The notes below the pieces were generated by a model that was not told the origin of the DNA, made no database searches, and saw only the letters and a program-made list of their open reading frames with translations. Made by a program: the position numbers and the translations under genes. A stretch of DNA of 29,069 bases from a virus, in the IMG/VR virus record IMGVR_UViG_3300035703_004065, positions 1-29,069 of that record; one strand, 5' to 3'. Every line of letters begins with the position of its first letter. Within the stretch, counting starts at the first letter, position 1. This document shows, in pieces, positions 15,180-23,792 of the stretch.

Positions 15180-15628
15180 GCAGCGTGCGCCAGCGGTTGG
15201 TGGACAAGGTGAAGCTGCGTTTTCAGGGGATACGCACCACGGCAGGTTACCTGACTGACATCGGGTTGCGCGTGTTCCTCTGCCGTCCGGTCCAGCCCAA
15301 GGACGATGAGTGCCCGGCCCTCAACATCTGGGACGTGGATGAGGAGAGCAAACCCTTTTTGAGCGGCATTCATGAGCACCGGCTGAAAATCCAGGTGTAC
15401 GTGTATGCCGTGGGTGCCGGAGTGGATGTGTATATCCGCCAAGTGGTCGCGGATTTGGCACAGGCCATCGGGCTGGACCGGAAATGGGATGGCCTCGCGG
15501 TGGATACCGAGCCGGGCCGGAACACCTACGAAATAGATCAAGAAACCAAACGGCTGACAGGCGCGGTCCTGTACGAGTTTACGATCAAGTATTGGACTCC
15601 CAGTTGGAACCTTAACGAAACGGCATAA
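15176..15628 (+). CDS. tail terminator/minor tail protein, gpU-like position
   Basis: 150-aa protein of mixed alpha/beta type: N-terminal helix (SSVRQRLVDKVKLRF), strands with VFLCRPVQP and LKIQVYVYAVG, helix with DVYIRQVVADLAQAIG, final strands VLYEFTIKYWTP. Position between connector and tail tube fits the tail completion or terminator protein. It ends 1 bp before the tail tube ATG. Confidence 0.65.
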   Translation: MSSVRQRLVDKVKLRFQGIRTTAGYLTDIGLRVFLCRPVQPKDDECPALNIWDVDEESKPFLSGIHEHRLKIQVYVYAVGAGVDVYIRQVVADLAQAIGLDRKWDGLAVDTEPGRNTYEIDQETKRLTGAVLYEFTIKYWTPSWNLNETA

Positions 15629-16606
15629 ATGGAAACCGGACACGGACATTCAACAGTTATCAGGGTCGGGGAACAAGCCGAGTGGGGCGTGGCGGTCCCG
15701 CGCATCAAGGGCTTTCGCGTGCTGGAGGAAAGTCTGCAACTGAAAGACCCACCGCAGCAAAAGGCCGTGCTGGGTTACACCAGCCAGCATGTGTTTGTGC
15801 CGGGCAAGCGGGGGACCGAAGGCGGGCTGAAACTGTATCTGCCGCCGAATGGTGGCGAGCTATGGTTGCACCATGCGTTGGGGGCCAAGGCGACGGTGCA
15901 GGGGGACTTGGACGGCGGCGGACATTTTCAGACGCATACGTTTACGTTGGCGAAGGCATTACCCGCGGGATTGTCCATCGAGGCGGACCGGGATGCGGAG
16001 GCGGTGGGCACGGCTTGGCTGTATGACAGCCAGCGCATCAACAAGTTCACGCTCGGGCAGACGTTGGAAGATGGGCTGACGCTGGCTCTGGAGTTCTTGG
16101 GCCGCGAGGAAATGGAGTGCGAGCCGACGACGGAAGGCGTCACGTATGCGCCGCTCAAGACGTTTGATTGGGACGAATGCACCGTCAAAATCAATGACAC
16201 GGAGATTGATTTGGAGTCCTTGGAAATCACCAGTGAGAACGCGCTGGACGGGGATCGGCACAAGCTGGGGACGAATCTGCGCAAGGGTATCTCCCGGAAA
16301 GAAGTGCGGAAGGTGTCGGGCAAGCTGGAAGGTGAACTGGATCGGAAAGACTTTTACAATCTCTACCGGGAACGCGCGGAGTGTGCGCTGGTGGCGTTGT
16401 GGCGCGGGCGGTTGCTCGGCAAAGTGGGCGGCGTGGATGTGTTCGAGCGGTTGAAAGTGACGCTGCCGCGCATCAAATTCTCGGGGGATACGCCGAATGC
16501 GAAGGATGCGGGGCGGATCAAACTCACGCTGCCGTTTGTGGCGGCGGCGTTATTGGATCAGGACAATACGGAGATGAGTGTGGAGTTGATAAATGTCACT
16601 CCTTGA
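15629..16606 (+). CDS. major tail tube protein
   Basis: 325-aa beta-rich protein of the phage tail tube type: VGEQAEWGVAVPRIKGFRVLEESL at the N-terminus, YTSQHVFVPGKRG, then DGLTLALEFLGREEMECEP and the inner-barrel part FDWDECTVKINDTEIDLESLEITSEN, ending with KLTLPFVAA. Two tandem tube-like halves (about 1-170 and 175-325) are visible, as in long tube proteins. Its last 11 bp overlap the end of the opposite gene, so its C-terminal VTP may come from that insert. Confidence 0.85.
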   Translation: METGHGHSTVIRVGEQAEWGVAVPRIKGFRVLEESLQLKDPPQQKAVLGYTSQHVFVPGKRGTEGGLKLYLPPNGGELWLHHALGAKATVQGDLDGGGHFQTHTFTLAKALPAGLSIEADRDAEAVGTAWLYDSQRINKFTLGQTLEDGLTLALEFLGREEMECEPTTEGVTYAPLKTFDWDECTVKINDTEIDLESLEITSENALDGDRHKLGTNLRKGISRKEVRKVSGKLEGELDRKDFYNLYRERAECALVALWRGRLLGKVGGVDVFERLKVTLPRIKFSGDTPNAKDAGRIKLTLPFVAAALLDQDNTEMSVELINVTP

Positions 16607-17450
16607 TCGGATTGAAATTTGCATCAAAGCGTTGGGTGGTGCCTTCAAAAACATTTTTTAGAATGAACCGCACCATTCTTTGCGGGTTCAGAACAATTTC
16701 CTCGGTGCGTTCCTGCACTCGCAATTTGAAATGAAAGCTTTCAAGTTTCATTTGGTTCAGTATTGGGTGCGTTGTCTTTAGGAAAACCGGCGATTCAAAT
16801 ACGTGCGAAATTCTTTCACCGTCATGACCAATCAGTGGTAGCGGGAGCATACGGTTGATCAATGCGTGAACGCTTTCAAGCGCAGCTCCGTTGGCATCTG
16901 TGAACATGAGTTCATTCTGCGGTCCGTTAACCAGTTCGATTTTGTCGGCAGCGGAGATTTCAAGCCGGAGTTTTTCTTGGCTGAACCAAGCGGAGTCGAT
17001 TTGCATGGCTGCATCTTCGATGCCGGGAATGAAGATGTGCATCAGAAGATGGATTGAGATGCCCTGTTTATCTTCCGTTTCTTCACGCAACTCAAAAAGT
17101 CCTATGCTGTTCTCTTGGGCATAATTTTCTGCGCCTTTCTGATACCCTGTCTTGGTGACCATTATGCCTGTCGCCCGGAATTTGAGATCGTCAACTACTC
17201 CTTTGAAAGTCAGCACCTGTTCTTGTTTGACCGGGGTGTTCCAGTCCTTTGCTTGTACCACTGTGTGATAGGTGATTCCGCCCTTTCTAAAGCTCCAATA
17301 GACATCGATTTGATGGGTAGTGGATTTGCCTTCAAAAGTCACATCATGCTTTAGCTCTATTGTCTCGACCTCATCTTGCTTTAACAAAGACTCGAAAATT
17401 GCTTTCGTTAGCAATTCGTAATCGGTGCCCGTGTTCTTCTTGGGTGACAT
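16596..17450 (-). CDS. Mrr-like restriction endonuclease domain protein, minus-strand cargo
   Basis: 284-aa protein. N-terminal PD-(D/E)xK nuclease domain of the Mrr/restriction-endonuclease-like type: YELLTKAIFESLLK helix (11-24), HQIDVYW with Asp49, then VVQAKDW with Q66-A-K68, and a following helix with TGIMVTKTGY. The D...QxK pair is the usual catalytic core of Mrr-type DNases. The remainder (130-284) is unassigned and may sense the target. The ATG at 17450 (MSPKKN) lies within the complement of the GGTGACA box for the next structural gene. AT-richer than its neighbours. A defence DNase against other phages is a reasonable inference; Mrr relatives often attack modified DNA. Confidence 0.75.
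   Translation of the reverse strand: MSPKKNTGTDYELLTKAIFESLLKQDEVETIELKHDVTFEGKSTTHQIDVYWSFRKGGITYHTVVQAKDWNTPVKQEQVLTFKGVVDDLKFRATGIMVTKTGYQKGAENYAQENSIGLFELREETEDKQGISIHLLMHIFIPGIEDAAMQIDSAWFSQEKLRLEISAADKIELVNGPQNELMFTDANGAALESVHALINRMLPLPLIGHDGERISHVFESPVFLKTTHPILNQMKLESFHFKLRVQERTEEIVLNPQRMVRFILKNVFEGTTQRFDANFNPIKE
17443..17449 (+). promoter_or_regulatory. GGTGACA box before tail assembly chaperone
   Basis: GGGTGACATCC with the box ending 13 nt before the ATG at 17463. The same bases read on the other strand form the start (ATGTCACC) of the nuclease gene, so both genes share this junction. Confidence 0.5.
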
Positions 17451-17462
17451 CCAAATAGCAGC

Positions 17463-17909
17463 ATGAGCAATCTTTCCGCCCGTTACAAGGCCGCACGACT
17501 CCGCACCGTCAAACTTTCCACGGGCGACGACATCCAGGTCCGCCCGCTGTCCAAGGCCGATTTCCTGTCGATGGGCGACATTCCCTCCGTCCTGCTTTCC
17601 GAAGCCGGGCTGAACATCCTGAACGGAGCGGACAAGAGCCGTCAGGCCGAGATCGTGGGGGAACATCTGCCCTTCTTCACCAAGCTCCTGCACCACGCCC
17701 TGACCAGTTGCGTCATCACGCCCGGTTTCAAAGTGGTCTTGAAAGAGCCGGAGCAATGCGCGGATGACGAAATCCCGCTCGCCTTCGTCGCGGATGAAGA
17801 CCAGTCCGCCATCCTCGCCGCCGTGATGTCCGCCAGCGGAGCCAGCAACGAGGCCGTGGCAGCGGCCCGTCCCTTTCGCGGCGAACCAGCCGCTGCTGGT
17901 GGCGCTTGA
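17463..17909 (+). CDS. tail assembly chaperone, gpG-like
   Basis: 148-aa protein in the gpG position between tail tube and tape measure. Seen: VKLSTGDDIQVRPLSKADFLSMGDIPS, the usual beginning of this chaperone type, a helical core, an acidic stretch, and an Ala/Gly-rich end. It should coat the tape measure before tube assembly. It overlaps the next small frame, which is shifted by one base, so a frameshift extension like lambda G-GT is possible. Confidence 0.75.
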   Translation: MSNLSARYKAARLRTVKLSTGDDIQVRPLSKADFLSMGDIPSVLLSEAGLNILNGADKSRQAEIVGEHLPFFTKLLHHALTSCVITPGFKVVLKEPEQCADDEIPLAFVADEDQSAILAAVMSASGASNEAVAAARPFRGEPAAAGGA

Positions 17910-18144
17910 CCGGCTCGGCCAGCGGTACCACTGCAACCCGCTTTCCCTCCTTGCCCTCGACGTGCTCGACTGGTCGCTCCTGCTGTGCATCGCGCAGGCC
18001 GGGGCCGAACAGGACAAAGAGGACATGGAGGCGTGGCACGCCCGGCAATCAGGCAAACTTCGCGCGGTGCCAGTAACCGGGGACAGCCGCGTACAGCAAG
18101 CCAAGCGGCGGAAAGCCGCGCGGCGCAAAGCCAGCCATGTCTAG
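17899..18144 (+). CDS. second tail assembly chaperone frame, GT-like
   Basis: 81 aa if started at the GTG at 17899; open upstream to about 17827. Content: VALDRLGQRYHCNPLSLLALDVLDWSLL, a helical acidic part and a very basic end (QQAKRRKAARRKASH). It corresponds in place and size to the T part of lambda G/GT. It may be made by ribosomal frameshifting from the upstream gene, or from the GTG. Its end overlaps the tape measure start by 8 bp. Confidence 0.6.
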   Translation: MALDRLGQRYHCNPLSLLALDVLDWSLLLCIAQAGAEQDKEDMEAWHARQSGKLRAVPVTGDSRVQQAKRRKAARRKASHV

Positions 18145-20491
18145 CGTTGTCTCCATCGTCATCCGGGCCGTTGACCAGACGAAATCCGGGCTCACCACCT
18201 CCATCACGAACGTGAAGGAGTTCGGGACCGCCTTGGACAAGTTGAAACCCGCCGCGCTCGCGGTGGTGTCGGCGGTGGTGGGCGCGTTCGGGGCGATGGG
18301 CAAGGCATTCATCGACCGCGCGGATGACCTCTCGAAAATGAGCCAGAAGGCGGGTGTGGCCACGGACTGGTTATCTGGTCTGGCGCACGGCGCGAACATG
18401 TCGGGGGTGGAGATGAAAACCCTCGGCACCAGCCTGACCGAGTTCAACAAGAAGATTGTGGAAGCCGTCACCAAGGGCGGCGAGTCCAAGCGCGTCTTTG
18501 ATTCCCTCGGCATCTCCCTGACCGACCAGAACGGGAAGGTGAAAGACACGCAAACCCTGTTCATGGAAGTGGCTCAGGCGATGAGCGGCTTTCAGGACGG
18601 GGCCGGGAAAACCGAAGCGGCCACCCGGCTGTTCGGGAAGGCCGGGGCGGATTTGATTCCGCTGCTGAACTCAGGGGCGGACGGGATCGCGGCGATGCAG
18701 AGCGAAGCCGCGCAGTTAGGTCTGACCATCGACGGCCAGACCGGAACGGCGGCGGAGGAATTCAACGACAACCTGACCCGGATGCAGCAGGCCATCTTTG
18801 GTCTGGCCGGTCAGGTCGCGGCCCAGCTCCTGCCCAACTTCGTGGATCTGACGGACTGGCTCATCAAGACCGTCAACGACACCGGCTTGTTGCACGGGGC
18901 GATTGGCACGCTGGTGGACCTGTTCAAGAATCTCTTTGCCGGACTGGTGGCCATCAAGGATGCGTTCGCGCTGGCGGGCCGGAGTCTGGGCGCGTTCTAT
19001 GCGGCTCTGGCCGAAGCCGCCACCGGCAATTTCTCCGGCGCACGGGACATCCTTAAAGGCATCATCGACGACGCCAAGCAGTCTTGGGACGAGCTGGCGA
19101 AAAAGATGGCTGATATTAAAGAGCCGCCGAAACGCGAAGCCAAAGCCACTACTGGTAATGCGCCGGGGGATACGCGCAAAGAGTTTCCTTTAACCGATCC
19201 AGATGGCGACAAGAAAGCGCGGGAAGCTCACGACAAGCATCTGGCCGAGGTGAACCGGTTTCTGGGCCAGCTTGAGCAGGAGTATCGCAAATCCACTTCC
19301 ACCGCGCTGGAACTGGTCGAGCAGGAGTATCAGGAGCGGAAACGGTATATCGAAAAGAACGTGGCGGATGCGGACGAGGCGCATTTCGCCCTGACCCAAG
19401 CCGAGGGCATCCGCGCGGCGAAGGTGAAGGAAATCCGGGACAAGGAAGCCGAGGATCAGAAGCGGGTGCTGGCGGAGCGGGCGGAACTGGAGCGGCAAGC
19501 GGCCGAGTTGTCCTTTGAGATGGTGGCCGGGCAGTTGGATGGGGCGGCTTCGCTCATGGCAGCGGAGGCGCAGCGGCATCAGGCGCGGCTGGCGCAGATC
19601 GAGGAACTGAAGGCCAAAGGTATTGAGACGCGCGAGCTGGAGTTACAGGCCGAGGTGGAACATCAGCAAGCCTTGCTGCGGATGTGGCAGGAATGTCAGG
19701 ACATCAAGGCGGAACTGGATGCGGCGTACCGGACGGGCGATGTCGAGCGGAGCATCGCCGCTTTGGATACCGAGCGGGCGCAGGACATGGCCCGGTTGCA
19801 GGGACGGCAGGAGTTCATCCGGCAGTATCAGGAGATATGGAATCTGGCGCACCGGAGCATGGCCAGCTATGCGGCGGAGGCGTTCGGGATGTTGCAGCAG
19901 CAGGGCACGGCGATATTGAAGGGGCTGGCGACGGGGACCATGACGGCGAAACAGGCGATGGACCAGTTGAAGGGGGCCATCATCGGGATGTTTGCGGAGT
20001 GGATCGCGCAACGGCTGATGGCGTTTGCCTTGGAGAAGATCATGGGGGCCTTGGGGATGAGCCTCCTGAACACCTCCACCAAATCCAGTGCGACGGCGGC
20101 GAGCAGTCTGGCGGCGGCTTGGGCACCGGCAGCGACGGCCACGCTGGTGGCGACGTTTGGTGCGTCCGGTTCAGCGGCAGCTTTGCTGCCAGCCCTGATG
20201 GGGGCGAACTCGGCGATTGCGGCGGGTCTGTCCAGCATGGGCAAGGTGGCGGGGATCGCGCACGGTGGGCTGGACTATGTACCGGCGGAAAGTACGTATC
20301 TCTTGCAACGGGGCGAGCGCATCTTGAGTCCGGGCCAGAATGAGCGGCTGATGGAGTTCATGGAAGGCGGCCAGCGGGCACGCACGCAGGGGGAGATTGT
20401 GGTGCAGGTGGGCGGCTCGTCGCTCGCGCGGCTGGTTTATCAGATGAGCCGGAGCGGGGAGTTGCAGATTGATGCGCGGGCGGTGGTTTAA
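18137..20491 (+). CDS. tail tape measure protein
   Basis: 784-aa protein that fixes tail length and helps DNA ejection. N-terminal part VVSIVIRAVDQTKSGL typical for tape measures, hydrophobic Ala/Val/Gly segments (about 36-55 and 590-700), long charged coiled coil (about 330-480, rich in Glu/Lys/Arg/Gln) and a tail-lambda-H-like end (YVPAESTYLLQRGERILSPGQNERLMEF). It is the longest gene of the window, and its size predicts a tail on the order of 100 nm by the usual rule of 1.5 angstrom per residue. Its TAA stop overlaps the TAA of the opposite gene. Confidence 0.93.
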   Translation: MSSVVSIVIRAVDQTKSGLTTSITNVKEFGTALDKLKPAALAVVSAVVGAFGAMGKAFIDRADDLSKMSQKAGVATDWLSGLAHGANMSGVEMKTLGTSLTEFNKKIVEAVTKGGESKRVFDSLGISLTDQNGKVKDTQTLFMEVAQAMSGFQDGAGKTEAATRLFGKAGADLIPLLNSGADGIAAMQSEAAQLGLTIDGQTGTAAEEFNDNLTRMQQAIFGLAGQVAAQLLPNFVDLTDWLIKTVNDTGLLHGAIGTLVDLFKNLFAGLVAIKDAFALAGRSLGAFYAALAEAATGNFSGARDILKGIIDDAKQSWDELAKKMADIKEPPKREAKATTGNAPGDTRKEFPLTDPDGDKKAREAHDKHLAEVNRFLGQLEQEYRKSTSTALELVEQEYQERKRYIEKNVADADEAHFALTQAEGIRAAKVKEIRDKEAEDQKRVLAERAELERQAAELSFEMVAGQLDGAASLMAAEAQRHQARLAQIEELKAKGIETRELELQAEVEHQQALLRMWQECQDIKAELDAAYRTGDVERSIAALDTERAQDMARLQGRQEFIRQYQEIWNLAHRSMASYAAEAFGMLQQQGTAILKGLATGTMTAKQAMDQLKGAIIGMFAEWIAQRLMAFALEKIMGALGMSLLNTSTKSSATAASSLAAAWAPAATATLVATFGASGSAAALLPALMGANSAIAAGLSSMGKVAGIAHGGLDYVPAESTYLLQRGERILSPGQNERLMEFMEGGQRARTQGEIVVQVGGSSLARLVYQMSRSGELQIDARAVV

Positions 20492-20988
20492 GCGGCGAAT
20501 GAATCCTGTGCGCCTGCTTGAAAGCCATCATGATAGCAGGAACACATTACTTTGATTTTTATCTTCCATTCACTGGCACCATAATTTTCCCAAGATTGAA
20601 AAACACCCCATTCAGTCAAGTTGCCCTCGCCCTCATTGAGAATAATCGGCGCAATGCCCAATGTTTTGATAACATGGGCCGCCCAATCCAGTCTTTGATA
20701 GATTAGAAAAGCCTCTTTCCTGTTCAGTTGCGGCCATCCCTGATTGGTTAACCAACTAAGCAGCAACTGATTGATATGCTCACGCATTTCCACTTCCAGT
20801 TGTATCAAGCGGTCATCAGCGCCTTCATCGGTCATGGAAAGGGGACAATTATAGGATTTTTTTGGCAATGCTGTAAGTCCATCTCCAATGACAGAGAGTG
20901 AAATGTCGATGCGTTCTGAATCATCCATGCGAAAGATAATAATGTGCCCGCCTGAGCATACAAAATCTTTCTCTGCTTGCGGTGACAC
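20488..20988 (-). CDS. unknown protein, minus-strand cargo after tape measure
   Basis: 166-aa protein from GTG at 20988 (MSPQAEKDF); an ATG start 20 codons later (MDDSERIDI) is an alternative. I recognise no family. Mixed alpha/beta: strands HIIIFRM and RIDISLSVIG, helix VEMREHINQLLLSWL, then GWPQLNRKEAFLIYQRLDWAAHVIKTL, end WKIKIKVMCSCYHDGFQAG. AT-richer than its neighbours and tail-to-tail with the tape measure gene (4-bp overlap). Probably accessory cargo. Confidence 0.6.
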   Translation of the reverse strand: MSPQAEKDFVCSGGHIIIFRMDDSERIDISLSVIGDGLTALPKKSYNCPLSMTDEGADDRLIQLEVEMREHINQLLLSWLTNQGWPQLNRKEAFLIYQRLDWAAHVIKTLGIAPIILNEGEGNLTEWGVFQSWENYGASEWKIKIKVMCSCYHDGFQAGAQDSFAA

Positions 20989-21002
20989 AAGAGTTCTTGT
21001 GT
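20981..21002 (+). promoter_or_regulatory. GGTGACA box plus palindrome at a divergent start pair
   Basis: GGTGACA (20981-20987) ends 13 nt before the GTG at 21001. It overlaps a perfect palindrome with 8-bp arms, ACACAAGA-GT-TCTTGTGT (20985-21002), which also covers the GTG start of the leftward cargo gene. One protein bound here could control both directions. Confidence 0.55.
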
Positions 21003-21762
21003 GCGCCTGTTCTGGAATAACTTGGTGGATCGGGGAGCGTTGACCGCCTCCAGCCAGCATCCCAACTTGCCCGTCCGAAATCTCGCCCATGAATTTCTCG
21101 TAAAACCGTGGCGCACAGGAACCACATTGGCGGAGGAATGGGTGAGCGTGGACTTGGGCGAACCGCTCCCGGTATCCGCCCTCATTCTGGCCGCGCACAA
21201 CTTGCAGCCCGGTGATCAACTCCGTTACGCACTGAGCAATGACGCCGGTTTCGCCGGGGCTGAGCAAATCCCCCTCGCGTGGCGGGCCGACACCTTCGTG
21301 GAAGTCTTTCCCCTCTGTGAAGTCCGGTACGTGCGACTGGCGTTCACCAAAGGTGTAGCCAGCGAGACGCGCCAGATCGGGCGGCTGTTCGTGGGTGAAC
21401 ATGCCGAACTGGATGACCCGGACCACAAGGGTTACCGGGAAAGCCCGGTGGACCTGTCCAAGAAGTCCCGCACGATTGGCGGGCAGAACTACACCGAGCA
21501 ACGAAAGCAGTTCCGGGAATTCCGCGTGCCGTTCGACCAGTTGCCCGGAACGCAGGTGAATGAAATCCTCGCCATCGCGCGGCGGGTGGGGACGCACACC
21601 GCCTTCTTCATGCAGATCCAGGACACGCTGGCCGACCTGAACGGGGATGTGCTCGATGAGGTGGTGTACGTGAAGTTCAAAGACCTGCTGGATAAGGAGG
21701 TTCGAGGTGTCGATGCCGAGCTGCTGTGGAAACTGCAACTGGATATGGAGGAACAACTGTGA
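21001..21762 (+). CDS. tail tip/minor tail protein
   Basis: 253-aa protein beginning at GTG (MRLFWNNLVDRGALTASSQHPNLPV). Region 30-130 (EEWVSVDLGEPLPVSALILAAHNLQPGDQ; VRYVRLAFTKG...QIGRLFVGE) resembles a discoidin/galactose-binding-like beta-sandwich, common in tail tip proteins. The rest fits a baseplate part. Position after the tape measure matches the distal tail (L/K/I-like) group. It overlaps the next gene start (GTGA). Confidence 0.65.
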   Translation: MRLFWNNLVDRGALTASSQHPNLPVRNLAHEFLVKPWRTGTTLAEEWVSVDLGEPLPVSALILAAHNLQPGDQLRYALSNDAGFAGAEQIPLAWRADTFVEVFPLCEVRYVRLAFTKGVASETRQIGRLFVGEHAELDDPDHKGYRESPVDLSKKSRTIGGQNYTEQRKQFREFRVPFDQLPGTQVNEILAIARRVGTHTAFFMQIQDTLADLNGDVLDEVVYVKFKDLLDKEVRGVDAELLWKLQLDMEEQL

Positions 21763-23783
21763 GCTTTAACGAACGCTTGGAACGTCCGACCGTGGAAACC
21801 GTGCTGCTGCTGGAACTGACGGCGGCACTCCCGTTGGAGGCATGGGTGGCGGACGGGGAACATTGGCGGCACGAACTGCCCGCCAACGTGGAACTGGCCA
21901 CGGTCGAGGGGGTAGAACACTGGTGGGTATCAGAAGGTTTCATCCAAGTGGACACCGATCCGTTCGCCGCTCCGGTCATCGGGCAGGTGAAATTCTGGTT
22001 CAGCGATGCCGCGCGGGTGGTGGGTGATCGGTACTATGATGCGCGGCTCAAATCCGTGCCCCAGCTCTCGCTGCGCATCGAGCCGCGCTTTGGGGGTGTC
22101 GCGCAGATCGGCGGTGGGCAACTGGCGTTGCACGCCACGGATGGTTTCTTTGATGGTCTGATGGGTGTGGTGAGGTGGGACCACGGCACCGCCGTGTTGC
22201 GGATGGGCTTGGACGTGACGGGTGCGCCGATGGAAGTCAGCGAATACCGGACCATCGGCACCTGGTCTTTGGACGGGGCGGACCTGACCGATGAAACCCT
22301 GCAAGTGAAGGTGAAGGAACGGAAGATGAACCTGCGCGAGAAGATTCCGGCGGCGACGTTCACCCGCGCGGCGTATCCCTACCTCGCCAATGACCGGGTG
22401 GGCAAAGTCATCCCGACCATTTACGGGCGGGTGTATGGTGTGATGCCGACACTGATTGACCCGAACCTGAACCGGTTGAAAGTCTGTGCCCATGCGGTGC
22501 GCGGCTTTATCGGGTTGCGCAAGCAGGAGCAGCGGGAGCGGACGGAAACGTACACTCTGAACTGGTTTCCTGAAAGCAATTACTGGCGCACGGCGTTCAC
22601 CGGGGAAGTTATCAATGTGAAGTGCGCCGGGGCGGACGTGTTGAAGGTAGATTCGCCGGAGGCGGTCGCGGCCACGGTGAACACCTGGCATCTGCGGGAC
22701 AACGAACTGCTGCTCCATGTGGCCGTGGTGCCCACGGAGGCGAACGTGACAGTGTATGTAAAAGTGAGTTATCAGATTTGGACGGAGATTCCGTTTGCCA
22801 CCACAGACCTTGCCCAAGGCGAGTTCACGGTAAGTCGCGAGCAGTGGGACGGGCAAGCGGACTTGGCCGTGGATGTTATTGGAAAAGTCGTGGGTGGCAC
22901 CACGCTTGAAAACCCGGCGGACATCGTGCGGGACATTCTGGCCAGTGTGGGCGAAACGGAGGTGGATGAAGGGAGCTTTGCACGGGCACGGTCATACTTC
23001 GACATGGGCACCGACCGGTATGGCAACCGGCGCATCGTCCTGCGGCCCGCGCTGTGGCTGAATGAATCCAAGGAAGCCTTGGAAGTGCTGAACCAGATCA
23101 ATGAACTGTGCGGCACCTGCCTGTATGTCAATGCCGAGGGACGTTGGGTGTTGCAGGTGTCCCATCCTGAATCGGGTGAAGGGTTGCCGGAACTGGCCGA
23201 GGCAGAATTGCTGGAACTGGAACGGGAAGAAGATGCGGGCAAGGTCTATACGGCGTGTGAGGTGCAGTATGGGAAGCGGCATCAGGAGGAATGGTCGGAA
23301 CGGGTGACGGTGGAAAACGAGCGGTTGAAACGGCTGGCGGGGAAAGCGGTGCATGGGTTGAGGAAAATCGAGGCGGCGTTGTGGCAGCGGCAGGATGCGG
23401 AATATCTCGCGCGGCGGGTGCTTAGTACGGAGGGCCAGCCGTTGGTGCTGTACCGGGCGAAGGTGCCGAGGCTGGGAATGGTGTTGGCACCGGGTGACAA
23501 AGTGGTGGTGCGCCGCGAGCGAGGCGGATTGCGGGAGGTGTGTGAAGTGCTGGAGATCAGTTGGGACTTGGCGAACCGGCAGGTGAGCTTGGTGCTGGGC
23601 AATCAGCGCGGCTGGGGCGGTTCGTGCGGCTTTTGGGTGGGTGACGATTTTCCGGCATGGGATGCCGGGTGGACGAAAGACGAAGCCCGCAGCCGGGGTG
23701 CGGCAGCGGGCTTTTGGACGGACGCTAATGGGTTCGCGCGGTCAGCAGATGGGCGGAGTCTCAATGTCTCGCGTTGGTGGTAA
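21759..23783 (+). CDS. tail tip/hub protein (central tail fibre-like)
   Basis: 674-aa tail protein starting at GTG 21759 (VSFNERLERPT) in a GTGA overlap. Repeated beta domains with an early WFSDAARVVGDRYYDARL and RIGTWSLDG-like pattern, YPYLANDRVGKVIPTIYGRVYGVMPTL, then a hub part (DVIGKVVGGTTLENPADIVRDILASVG, CGTCLYVNAEGRWVLQV) and KVPRLGMVLAPGDKVVVRRERGG, ending in a Trp/Gly-rich stretch. This fits a baseplate hub or tip attachment protein. Exact homologue not assigned. Confidence 0.7.
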   Translation: MSFNERLERPTVETVLLLELTAALPLEAWVADGEHWRHELPANVELATVEGVEHWWVSEGFIQVDTDPFAAPVIGQVKFWFSDAARVVGDRYYDARLKSVPQLSLRIEPRFGGVAQIGGGQLALHATDGFFDGLMGVVRWDHGTAVLRMGLDVTGAPMEVSEYRTIGTWSLDGADLTDETLQVKVKERKMNLREKIPAATFTRAAYPYLANDRVGKVIPTIYGRVYGVMPTLIDPNLNRLKVCAHAVRGFIGLRKQEQRERTETYTLNWFPESNYWRTAFTGEVINVKCAGADVLKVDSPEAVAATVNTWHLRDNELLLHVAVVPTEANVTVYVKVSYQIWTEIPFATTDLAQGEFTVSREQWDGQADLAVDVIGKVVGGTTLENPADIVRDILASVGETEVDEGSFARARSYFDMGTDRYGNRRIVLRPALWLNESKEALEVLNQINELCGTCLYVNAEGRWVLQVSHPESGEGLPELAEAELLELEREEDAGKVYTACEVQYGKRHQEEWSERVTVENERLKRLAGKAVHGLRKIEAALWQRQDAEYLARRVLSTEGQPLVLYRAKVPRLGMVLAPGDKVVVRRERGGLREVCEVLEISWDLANRQVSLVLGNQRGWGGSCGFWVGDDFPAWDAGWTKDEARSRGAAAGFWTDANGFARSADGRSLNVSRWW

Positions 23784-23792
23784 GTATGTTGT

